The notes beneath the pieces were generated by a model that had not been told where the DNA came from, searched no databases, and saw nothing but the letters and a program-made list of their open reading frames with translations. The translations under genes were made by a program, and so were the position numbers. 64,000 bases of DNA from Camillea tinctor (taxonomy: Eukaryota; Ascomycota; Sordariomycetes; Xylariales; Xylariaceae), in contig MU394081.1 in assembly GCA_022578605.1 (NCBI GenBank), forward strand, positions 850 through 64,849, written 5' to 3'. Positions 46,419-56,775 of this stretch are shown here, one piece after another. The first letter of the stretch is position 1. Each line of letters opens with the position of its first letter.

Positions 46419-49400
46419 TAAGTTGAGGTACGGATTTTTTTAATATAATAAAACTCAAGGTCTTTTCTACTTTTTTATGATTGCTTTCTTGGGTTGATGT
46501 GTATAGCTGAGTTATAATATAGATGTTGAAAAAAAAAAGAGAGAAGAGGGGAAGAGAGTGTGGCATTTCTGGGCTATGGACTATCTGTCTAGTGGACCTT
46601 GCCTATCGACTTCGGTTAGCTAGATATATAGCTAAGAAGTACGATAAGGCGAGGAGGAGAAGGAAAACCGGCATGTGATGTCTTTAGTTTTCTTTTTTTC
46701 TTTTCTTTTTTTTTAAAGTCAAGTGAGTAAGGTGGCAAGGGAAAAAAGCGGGCGGGGAGAAGAAGAAAAGGGGTTGTTGTTGTGTGTGAGAGATAGGGAT
46801 GCTAGATGTATCATATTATAACGGCTAGCAGAAGTGCCGTTGATTGAAGCTTTTATAGAGGGGGCTCTGAGTATATGAAACGAGAAAAAGGGCGGGAAGA
46901 GGGGGGAAGGGGAGGGGGGTAGTGTTCGATACTGGGTATTTTTCTCTTTTGTTATTTCTAGGAATGAGGGAAGAGAGAAAAAGAAGAAGACATTGGGGGG
47001 GAGGGGGGTAGATATGGTTGGTTACGTTGAGGAATATATGAAAATTGTAGAATATGTAGCTATCGACGCGCTTGAGACAGCTACTAAGGATATATAAGTT
47101 ACTATCTCACGTTGAACCGGAGAAGGGAAATCCGGCGTTGAGGGAGGGCGGGGCACGGAGGGTCCGATCAAACGATATGGTTCATCAGGAGGTAACCTGG
47201 GTAATAAGTGTGGGATGGGACGAAATGTTTCAATGCTAGTTAGCTTACCTCTCTCTGGCTAAGGGCAAAGGATGTGTGGCACACGGACAACCTAAGATCC
47301 GTTCGTGACTTGTTTTGTTGTTTCTCTCTTACCTAAGTACTTACCTTAATCGTATTGGTCTACTTAGCTTAGGGTTATCTCGTGATGGCCTATTCTTATG
47401 GACTTGAACTCGATGCTGAATTATAGAAATAAGTGGAGATGTTAAATTTAAGATGGTGATACCTGCTACTATAAGGCATCGAGTGCACTTACACAAACTA
47501 GTAACACTACATACCTAGGTAAGTATCACAAATTCTTTTTTAGCTACCTACCTAGGTAGGTATTTACAAAGATACCTAAGTCGTATTGTAGAGAGAGGGA
47601 GCACTCTAGGACTCGGGAAATAACCAATGAACCAGGTGTAACCGGGCGCGTGCCTTAAGCAAAATGTTATTTAAGCTCACCCGCCGCTAACACCCACCAG
47701 GGCAGGGTCACCCGAAGAGACGGCGGCCTATCAGCGACAAGAGTCGGCATTGTGACTTACTTACCTTGCCCATCCCCATTATAAGGCAGACTTATTAGGT
47801 AGTAGTTAGTAGGTTACTCACTACTACATATGTGTCTAATCAAGTAGCAGTAGTAGCAACCGCGTGCTAGAATGTCTTGCTCGGAGGAAAGAGAAAAAAA
47901 AAAAGTCGGGCATTTTTTTTCCATGTCACCTTCTTCTTCTTGCTTTCCTTGTACTGAGGTTGGTTTTGGCTTGCGCGGAGAACGGGAGAGGCGTTGTCTA
48001 CCCTTCCATCTCACATGTAGTACGACTTGGGGTTTCTTTTTCTCTTTTTTTTCTCCGCTTCCGTAATCCGACAACGACTTATAGCTAGCTCCCACCACCA
48101 ATCACTTATCCTTTTCAAACAGAATCTTGTTCCACCGTATATGTGCGGATGTAACCAACCATCTTCTGACATTGTTATGTAAGGCATCTAGATCAACTAA
48201 ATACCGCCGAGGTCAATGCATATCATTGAACCACCCCTGACATGATAACCGAGAAAGAAAAAAAAAAAGGAAGAGAGAGATCAGGGGAAAACGATCGCCT
48301 TCACTGCCGAATTCGCTGTCAATCTCAAGAGAATCATCCTCGATTATTCGTTAGATTACCGCTGCTAGCCCTACTTGCATTCTAACTTGCAACTTATTTT
48401 CAATCTAAGCAACGCCCCGGACTTGCTAGGCATTTTAGACAACCTATAAACTTTGTAGCTAGCTGAGAAGCTTAGGCAGGTCCAGTCTGGCCCTGTCGTG
48501 CACTGCATATCTCATTCTCTTGTACGAGTCCTAGCCGTCCAATCACATGTCGTAGGTCATACGTATACTATCTTAACACTACGCTACCACTTTACTTACA
48601 AATCTACTTTAATAGGAAAGCAGGGGGGGGCAGGGGGGGTGGTGGTGTAGATGGAGGGGAACGAGAAGGCCGATGTAAGTGGTTGTCATTTGCATTGGCA
48701 ACTTTCCGATACCCGCAAGCTAAATGGGGACAATGGGGCATGCATCATGCAAAGCACCTTGCATTCTCGTCATCTCTCTCTGCTGCTAGGTCTGCTCGAC
48801 TCGACTTGTTTCTGGCCAGCCACTTACACGTCCTATCTGCGCCCAGCTATCTATCACACTAGATACGCGGGTTGCGTGCTAAGGGGCCATGGCAAAATCC
48901 GATCGTGGAAAGTCGATGGTAGTTCAAATTTACTCGAACCAAAAAAAAAAAAGGCCCCTGTCTTCTCCCAAAGATTGTTTCTTTCCCAATAGATGATAAT
49001 CTGCCGGGATGATCGTCTTCTAGCTAGCCTTAGCTCCGCTGCCGAACACCTGCGAATGATGGGCAGTAAACGATGGAAGGATCTCGCGGGCTAAGCAGAG
49101 AGAATTGACCCTTCTTCTTTATCTTCGTCCCCCTCCTTGTTCCTTTTTTCCTTTTCGGCTTGCTTGGTATCTCACCCCCTTTCCTTTCTCCCCTTTCTAT
49201 TGGGAGGGGCTCCTCTTGGGATTTTTCTCCAAGCCTTCTCTCCCTCTGTGGCGAACATCTGATATGCTTGCATGTGGGGAGCTAACTAGGTCAGGAACCA
49301 ACCCCTGGTACCTATATGTGAGATATAGTAGGGTATAATTTGAGGAAGAGATGTGGTACGGAGCGACCTTGGGTGCGTATGGTGCCGTGTGCCCTGCATT

Positions 49401-49950
49401 CTGGTGCGCGTCATGGACATTTAAGGGTCCTCCCTCTTTTGGTGGTATATGGCCCAAACTCTAGTATTGCTCTCTTCTGCCCTCTTATACCTCCTCAGCC
49501 GCTACTATATACACGTTCCCATTTGTGGTTCGCTCGCTGACCTGCCTGCATAGGTTAGCGATTATGCCCTCCTCACCTGAGCCTGCCCTCTTGACTGTCA
49601 TGTCTCTATATAACATTCAGGTGTCTTCTCCCTCTGTGTTCCATTGTTTGTCCGGCTGCTTGCTTGCTCATCCACCCCAGGCTCTCGCTTCTCGCGGCTC
49701 TTGACGTTATGCCACATAGCCTGCCTCGTGTGACTTTCTCCCATCATCCTTAGCTCGTTGTAAGCCACATATAGCTGAGCAGCCTTTACTCTCGTGTATA
49801 TATATAATTCGTTTCATCTTTTTGGGGATTCCCTGCTTCTGGCTTGCGTTTTGCTTGTTTTATCAAAGATTACGCCCTCGATCCTTATATAGATGGGCCC
49901 ACGGCAATAATTCTTTGTGGGTACTTACATCACCGAGCTCTTCCTTTTAT

Positions 49951-49973
49951 ATATATCTATAGTGTAGATATAT
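49951..49973. repeat. Stem-loop ATATATCTA-N5-TAGATATAT before GH5
   Basis: Two perfect 9-nt inverted arms around a 5-nt loop, 59 bp before the GH5 ATG, overlapping the TATA-like region TTTTATATATATC. It may be promoter or leader structure. Confidence 0.6.
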
Positions 49974-50031
49974 CAGCGTTTTCTACTCGGTTCTCCTCAT
50001 TATACTACTACGTTTAGCTGAGGAGACCACG

Positions 50032-51434
50032 ATGAAGGCGTTCTCCCTTGCTACGGCCCTCCTCGCCGCCGCCTCCGCAACAACATCCCTGGCCCAGAAG
50101 CTCCCCCTGTCCACGTCGAGCCGGTGGATCCTTGATGCCGATGGGCAGCGTGTAAAGCTGCGGTGCGTCAACTGGGCCGGCCACCAGGAGACCAACCTGC
50201 CCGAGGGGCTGAACAAGCAGTCCGTCGACCGCATCGCCGAGCTTGTCCAGCAGCAGGGCTTCAACTGCGTGCGCCTGACATACTCGATCGACCATGCGCT
50301 GAACCCAGACGTCGCCGTTGGCGAGACGTTCACTAGCGCCGCTGAGGCTGCCAGCGTCAGCATCGATGCCATGAACGGCATGTACGCGTCAGTCGTTGAA
50401 AAGAACCCTTTTGCGGCTAACACCACGGTCCGTGGTGTCTTCGAGGAGGTTATCGCTGCTCTGTGGAAGCATAATGTTATGACGATATTGGATAATCACG
50501 TTAGCAAGGCTAGCTGGTGTTGTAAGTTTTTGAGACCTGCTCCTATTATTGTTATTATGATTTCTTCCTTGTCCTCTTCTTGCCATTTAGAGAATTACAT
50601 ATCTTCTACTAGATGGGGAAGGGAATATCATGTTAGATGGGACTTATAAGACTTACATGGATATGTCTAGGCAACATAGACGACGGCAATGGATGGTGGG
50701 ATGAGGGGTTCGGCTATAACGATATGAATAGCCGGTACTTCAAGACCCAGGAGTGGCTCGACGGGCTAGAGGCGATCGCGAAGTGGACCGCCTCGCAGCC
50801 GGGCGTGATCGGCATGGGCCTGCGCAACGAGGTGCGCGAGTGGCTGCTGCAGGGCACGTTCAACAACCGGGAGGACTGGTACAACTTCATGGGGCAGGGC
50901 GCGAAGCGGGTGCACGCGGCGAACCCGGACCTGCTGATCCTGATCGGGGGCACGCAGTCGTCGACGGACCTGGTGCACATCCGCACGGTGGGGCCGCTCG
51001 ACTGGTCCGACTGGGCGGGCAAGCACGTGTGGGAGTGGCACACGTACGACTTCACGGTCACGTTCGCGGTGGCCAAGGGCAACTGCCCCCTGCTCAAAGA
51101 CATGTGGGGGCTCTTCGACGGGTTCGTGCTCGAGCAGGGCAAGGAGTACACGGCGCCGCTCATCCTGTCCGAGTTCGGCTTCGGCATGACGGGCGGCCCC
51201 AACCAGGGCCTCGCCGACAGCGACTGGAAGTACTTCGAGTGCCTGCGCGAGTACGTCACGGGCAACGACGCCGAGTGGTCCCTCTGGGCCCTCCAGGGCT
51301 CGTACTATGTCCGCCAGGGCACCGTCGACTACGTCGAGGGCTACGGCCTCCTGGACCCGGATTGGAACGCCCTGAAGAACCCGAATATTACGGATCTGCT
51401 GGCGCCCATGTTCCAAGTCACGCAGGGTCCTTGA
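50032..51434 (+). CDS. Secreted glycoside hydrolase family 5 enzyme
   Basis: Two exons, 50032-50521 and 50671-51434, for 417 residues; the 149-nt intron is GTAAGT...TAG. A signal peptide MKAFSLATALLAAASATTSLA is likely cut before QKLP. The fold is the GH5 (beta/alpha)8 barrel: RCVNWAGHQETNLPEGL, FNCVRLTYSID and MTILDNHVSKASWC. The proton donor is Glu217 in MGLRNEVRE, then His287 in VWEWHTYDF, and the nucleophile is Glu331 in LILSEFGFG. Trp366 and Trp369 lie in AEWSLWALQGSYY. It should hydrolyse a beta-linked glycan outside the cell; whether cellulose, glucan or mannan cannot be told. Exon 2 is extremely GC-rich at third codon positions. It stands alone, without other carbohydrate genes nearby. 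Confidence 0.92.
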
Positions 51435-52393
51435 GAGTTCACTTAGCTCGCGCAACTTGGGCTCACTAGCCAGGTAGCTGGCTTGTTATGGCCACTTGAG
51501 CGGGATATCTAAGATACGGCTGATGTTTATTTTATTTTATATAGGAGATTATTTTATTATTGGATATATTTATTGAGATGCGAGTTGGTATATGATTAGT
51601 TTAGAAGGTACATATGGAGGAAAGATAAAGGGGCTGGTGGTCTTGGATTTGTATGATACGGGCTTGAGATACCCATCCAACCTATGTCACTATGGTAATG
51701 ATGAATATTCGTTTTTGTCTACGCAGGATCGTGGTGTACCTTGTACTTTTTGGGCTGGATACAGTCATGACAAAGAGTTTTCCATTTTATTTCTAGAGGG
51801 GATGGATTTGATAGTTAGGCGAGGTACTTTTTTTAAGATACCGAATACATGTAGTTCTAAGACTATATACTACTTACCTACATGGTACGTTAATCTACAA
51901 GATACCTACAATATCTTGAAGGTTGTTCACCTCATGCCTAATATACTACCTAGTGATACGTTTCTTACATGTGCATCTCGTCAAACGGCTGGCCGACTTA
52001 TTTCTCTCATAATTCGAGGTACTTCACGATCCGACCACTCACCTTACCCCTTTTCAAGCAAACCTCTTCGAGAAAAGGAAAGCATCCTTGCCGTGAGAAG
52101 TATCGAAGTACCCTTTTAGTTCATCTATACCACGCGTTGGATTTATTCTCCTCGAAGGAAGGCAGGTACGCGCTCCGGGTCACTCCCCGCGAACAAACGT
52201 CCTTTCCCTCCCCCCTTTTCTCCCGCCATCTTCACCACAGCAACACGCCAGCAACACACGTACTAGTACACCACTTTCCACGAGATGAACGCGAAAAAAA
52301 GAGTACAATGGTACAATGTGTAGATACTAAGGTGAGTGAGTGATTCTTTTTTATTATTACTGATTGTGCCTCTTTCTGATCAGACTGGCTCAG
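51435..52393. other. Intergenic: GH5 3' flank
   Basis: 960 bp, AT-rich at left. No gene seen; an open stretch at 51592-52119 has no recognisable domain. Confidence 0.55.
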
Positions 52394-53240
52394 TATATAA
52401 ACCAGGCCTCCCTCCCCCCTTTCCCCCTTCTCTCTCCCCCCTTCACCCTTCACCATCTCTCCCACATCTTCCACCCTTCCACACACACACACACAGCATA
52501 CAACACTCATCCACCCTCCTTTCTTTCCTCCCACTGCCACTACCACAGCTCCCACTCTCTACAGTATGTTTGCTTCCTAATCACCTTTCTTCCACTTGGT
52601 ACGTACCTACCTTACATTTACCTGCTGCATCCATTTACTACCAATCACTCATCTGCCTCCCACCTGGTGCACCCCTACTTAAACACCTCCCTCCTCCCAC
52701 TTCTCTCACCTCTTCTCCCTCTTCCTTCCTTTCTACTACACCCTTCCCTCCTCTCACATTCCTCTCACATCCACACTCTTCCCTCTTCCACCACCACCAC
52801 CACCACTACTACTACCCACCATTCTCCTCTCCTCCCACTTCTCTTTTCCCTCTTTCTTTTTTTCCCCCCACCACCTTCACTCTTCCTTCTTGCCCTTTCC
52901 TTTCCTTCCACCATCACCTTTTCTCCCACCACTCCTCATTTCATACTACTATCTCTTCCTACACACATCATCACATCACTCCTATCATGTTGTCGCCCAC
53001 ATCACCTTGTCCTCTTCCCATCTTGACATCTGTCCCCCACCACCCTTCCTTTCTCTTCCCGTTCATCTAACTGACTTCACCTATTTCCCCCTCCATACCT
53101 AATATTTTTTTTTTCACACATGCAACACTTCACTCACACACCTACCACTCCACTTCACACCTTCCTTTTCTCACACTTTCCATATCCCATCACTATCCTC
53201 CCCATTCCCTTGTCACTCCACTCTCTACCTTTCAAATCCA
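52394..53240 (+). promoter_or_regulatory. TATA box followed by an 840-bp G-depleted C/T(A) tract
   Basis: TATATAAA (52394-52401) is followed by a long stretch in which G almost disappears from the plus strand while C, T and A remain. The tract ends at about 53240 in CAAATCCAGG. Frames read through it only because it lacks G. Pyrimidine-rich leaders are common in fungal genes, but this one is several times longer and is not followed by a recognisable coding gene. It could be the leader or body of a non-coding transcript. Confidence 0.4.
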
Positions 53241-53250
53241 GGTCAATTCC

Positions 53251-53445
53251 ACTGGTAGGTCCCCGTGTATGACCCTAAACTCGGACACCTTTCACCCGGC
53301 CCCGTCGCGGTCTTCGACGAGACAAAACTGACCCGCGCGTCCTAGCTAAGTGACGTTTAAACTGGCTGGTCCCCTGGGCATGACCTTAAACTCGGACACC
53401 TTTCACCCGGCCCCGTCGCGGTCTTCGACGAGACAAAAGTGACCC
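53251..53445. repeat. Direct repeat of an 84/85-bp unit
   Basis: Unit 1 (53251-53334) and unit 2 (53361-53445) both start ACTGG and share an exact stretch of about 51 bp (53277-53327 and 53388-53438). The period is about 110 bp, and the first third carries a few substitutions. The unit is GC-rich and occurs only here in the window as far as I can see. Confidence 0.85.
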
Positions 53446-53660
53446 TTCCGTTGGCAGGAAGTAAAAACCGGCCTCTTCCTGGGCAGCGTTGAAGTAAAAA
53501 GGCCTATGAATCGTCCAGGGCCGACGCAAAACCACCCACCTACGGTAATTATGTTTCTTATGTCTTGATTTTCGGAATATATATACCTTTCTTCGGGTAT
53601 ATCTATATTTGTTTTTCTTGGGGTATTTGAATGAATCCCCTATCTTCCAAATTGCCACTT

Positions 53661-53701
53661 ATCTTAATATGAAACTCTCATATTAAGATCTCAAGATCTT
53701 G
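53661..53701. repeat. 12-bp stem-loop plus CAAGATCTTG palindrome and T-run
   Basis: ATCTTAATATGA (53661-53672) and its exact reverse complement (53678-53689) flank a 5-nt loop. Immediately after it comes the 10-bp palindrome 53692-53701, then a run of T. The order stem-loop, palindrome, T-run resembles the 3' end of a structured RNA. Confidence 0.6.
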
Positions 53702-53912
53702 TTTTTTTCCTTTTTCTTTTTACCATGTATCTCCTCCTTTTATTCCTGTACCGGGATGTCTCCCTGGACTCCGCTCTACTCGAACATTCGCGGCATCAAT
53801 ATACAACCCAACAAACGGGACAACAAGAACCTTGAGCGAGTCAGTTCTTACAGCATCAACATCCGAAAATCGACAAATATAAAGGCAATGACAAGCCAAT
53901 AACTCGTCAAAT

Positions 53913-54381
53913 ATGAATGGGATCGAGAGGCCCCCAGGCGGCCGTAAGTATTCCATACCCCCCTACCCTAGTTCACACACGACAGATGCTAACCCGAGTA
54001 CTTCCCCAAAAATACCCTAGGATCGATCAACCCTGGCCACCACGGCATCCCATACAATGTCGACACGATACATCCAAGGTACGCATCTCCTACGGGAGCA
54101 ACCCAGCCCTAACTCCCTTTATGATTTCCATCGTGTCTTCCTTACCATACCAACGTCGACGTTGCCATATATCCCCGCTAACACACCGACAAGGGAGGGG
54201 GGAAACGGGTTCTATTCCGATTACTGTCTACGGATATATAGCTGGCGTCTGGATATTGTTACTATGGTTTCTGGGGGTATTTTCTTGTGTATGGCTGGCA
54301 CGTCAGGGAGGACAACTTGGGTATAGCCGGGGCTACTTTGGGACAAACACATCATTTCTGCCCTTCAAAGACGAGGATTGA
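53913..54381 (+). CDS. Candidate small three-exon gene, unknown family
   Basis: Splice signals define exons ending at 53943, then 54021-54078, then from 54194. Intron 1 (53944-54020) is GTAAGT...GCTAAC...CTAG. Intron 2 (54079-54193) is GTACGC...GCTAAC...CAAG. Two overlapping reading frames stay open across both introns. One starts at ATG 53913 (A at -3; 73 residues, stop 54326). The other starts at ATG 53917 (90 residues, stop 54381) and contains a hydrophobic, membrane-spanning-like segment ITVYGYIAGVWILLLWFLGV followed by an acidic end, FKDED. I cannot tell which frame, if either, is translated. No family is recognised. The locus lies just after the repeats and stem-loop. Confidence 0.3.
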
Positions 54382-55398
54382 GGCCGAGGGGGGAATCATA
54401 TCGTCGTAATCCTGCATGTTTCATGTTTCCACACAATTCCTAGCACGAGCAACCTAATCATGGCAATTCATTATATTCCTATCTACCTAAATACTACATT
54501 TAAATCATCGCTGTGATGGGAAGGAGCAATTTCGTATTCCTCATAGATGGCAAACCTCGTTGTACCTATCACGAGGGGCCCCTAGGCAAGGTCTTAGGTA
54601 ATCACGATGCTGTTGCGCGCAAGGCTAGATATCAACTGAGATCACCTCTAGTGCCATTGCTAATACATCGAACGCTCGGTTTGTTCCTTTGAAAGGTACG
54701 TATTGCCATATACCCTATGGTCTAGCATATGGACTACTCCTGACAGGAATCCTTCACCCGAGGTCTGCTCACCAATTATCTGGAGAGCAGGTCTCCTTAG
54801 CAAGTCTCTATAAAGGACTGGTGTATTGGTTTATTACATCACAACTAATCCAATCTCCTTGTACATACCGACTCTAGAAAATCTCGACAGGCGCGCGGAT
54901 GGGAGAATAAGGGAGGTAATGATACGTGTTTTGTCTACCTACACTATATAGTCACCAAGGTCTTTGATACGTTTACCATCCGTCGTTTACTTCCCATTTC
55001 CCTTAGGCGAGCATGTTGGGAGCAATAAACGACACGAATAATTTCAAGTATTAATATCTAATATATTGATCACCTCTCGGGGCACTCCCGACTAGCCAGC
55101 CACCTACACTAGACTTCCCCTCTTTGTAGTAGGGTATACCAGGCCATCATCAATGTCGTCTTCGCCCCCATCATCCCGAAACTCGACTAGCCTTATTAAT
55201 TATAGATCCCCGACCTACCATGGGGGTTTCCGTATTCTTGATTATCTATTCCTTGCTTTCTTATCAGAGCTAAACCACAGAAAGAACAAAACCGCTGTGA
55301 AGAGCATCCTAATATTCCGGACGCCCAACCATATATCACCAGTTGAAGTGGCCAAGGCTCTAACAACAGTCTTTTTGGCCTCATGGTTGCATGGCCGT
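54382..55398. other. Intergenic stretch before the Med2-like gene
   Basis: 1.0 kb, mixed composition, no gene or repeat supported. Its right end is the 3' flank of the Med2-like gene, which reads leftwards. Confidence 0.55.
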
Positions 55399-56775
55399 CT
55401 AATAACCAAAATACGCATCGTCGAACTGACCCCCCATGTCTGCATCGTTGTTACCGAAGTACATGTCGTCAAGCGGGCCATCTAGATCGAACATATTATC
55501 GGTGGCCGTGTCCAGGTTGAACAAGTCGTCGAGGTTCCCCTCTTGCTTCTCGGCATCCTTTGGCGGCTGGGAGGTCGTGTTGTTATTTTTGTTATTCGCG
55601 CTGTTTGCCCCCTCGCCCTGAGCGGCACTGCCATCTGCATTGAAGTTGGCCATGGATAGTAGTTCGTTGTTACCGTCTTGTGGCGCAAAAGTCGTCAGGT
55701 CGAACTCGGGCATGGGAGCGGGCGGTGCTCCGGCACCTCCCGCTCCCTGCGAGTCGTTATTGGACGGTGCGAGGGAGAACTGCATATCGGTGAAAGTCAA
55801 TTCGCTCCCTGCACCACCGGCAGGGGGGCCTGGCATGGAGTCTATAGACATGTCCTGAGTTGGTTGGCCTGCTGGTGTCGGATGAGGCGGCTTTGCTGGC
55901 GGCATGGGCTGCTGGGCTGGTGGAGGTTTAGGCTGAGCTGCAGGGGTAGTAGCAGCGGGCTGTGGAGGATGGAGGCGTGGAATCTGCGGTGGCGGGACAG
56001 GCGTTACCTTGGCAGGTATAGGTTTGGATGTCTGCTTGGGAGAGGGCTTAACCTCATTTTTCCCAGGTGCACCCGCGCGAGGAACCGGCGGTTTCAGAGC
56101 TCCAGGAGGCACCCGGGGCGAAGGCTTCTTGTCTTGCGATGTTAGGTCGACAACGTCAGCGGACATGCCCATGCCCATGTCGGGGAAGGGCGCGACGGTC
56201 TTGCTCTCCTGCTTGGGAGCGAATGAGGGAGCGTTCATGGTGTGAGCTGCAGCCGAGGGCATTTCCATCATTGGAGCCGGTGGTGCCACGGGTTGCGGAG
56301 CGGGAGCGGGAGGCGGCACGGCCACGGGAGGCGGGGCCCGGGCGGCACGCAGCTTCTCTAGGTCTCGCAACAAGACCGACTTGGCTGTTATCTAACGTGG
56401 GAATCAGCCTCGAGCCCATGCGTGGTCTAGTGCACAAGTCAGGGACGATGCTCTTACTATTTCATCCTCGATTTCATCCAACGCGTAATGATACGTTGTC
56501 AAGCAGCTTCTTGTCTTCATCCGGATGGCTTGAGTGGCCTCTAAACTGTTTCCCAAGCCATCTTTCACTGATGCATTTCTCAGTTGTTTACCGAATTGTA
56601 TCAGCTTTTCATACAGTCGTATTAGTTATTTATCTATTCATAGGATAGATAGGGCAAGGGCAAGGGCAAGGGGAAGGGAAGAGAAGGGAAGGAGGATGAT
56701 GGAACAACAACTTACCACTTCATTGTACATTTGATATAGGATATCAAGGGGATCCTTGGAATTTGCCGTCGCCAT
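55399..56775 (-). CDS. Probable Mediator tail subunit Med2-like protein
   Basis: Three exons: 56775-56716, 56604-56458 and 56391-55399, for 399 residues. Introns are GTAAGT...CTAAT...AAG and GTAAGA...CTGAT...TAG. The N-terminal 85 residues are helical: KDPLDILYQMYNEV, LIQFGKQLRNASVKDG, YHYALDEIEDEI and TAKSVLLRDLEKLRAAR. The rest is Pro/Ala-rich disordered sequence, then Asn-rich, and ends in acidic-aromatic motifs (NLDDLFNLDTA, PLDDMYFGNN, FDDAYFGY) that look like activation-domain sequences. A short conserved helix followed by a disordered tail fits fungal Med2, a tail-module subunit that contacts activators. The gene model is well supported by splice signals and phase; the Med2 name is a moderate-confidence guess from the helix pattern. 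Confidence 0.6.

Larger units (their letters stand above)
45216..50031. other. 4.8 kb gene-free, purine-rich region
   Basis: No gene could be supported. From about 45,400 to 47,050 the plus strand is mostly A/G with GAGA, GAAA and GGGGA tracts. An ACT-repeat next to a GGA-repeat lies at 46341-46418. From 49,100 the strand turns pyrimidine-rich and becomes the GH5 promoter, ending in a TATA-like AT stretch. Scattered ACCTAGGT motifs occur at 47,510-47,580. Confidence 0.6.

Noticed and set aside
47365..47385. TAACCCTAAG on the minus strand, and AACCCTAAC near 21,190, as possible telomerase RNA templates
   Set aside because: Nine-base matches are expected by chance in 64 kb on two strands. I found no supporting pseudoknot or 3'-processing signals. 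A covariance-model search for fungal telomerase RNA would settle it.
52336..53070. Open frames of over 200 codons through the pyrimidine tract
   Set aside because: The frames are open only because the tract lacks G. The translation is Pro/Ser/Leu/His low-complexity in more than one frame at once.
55153..55485. Plus-strand 110-codon frame overlapping the Med2-like 3' end
   Set aside because: It overlaps the spliced minus-strand gene and its flank and has no recognisable domain.
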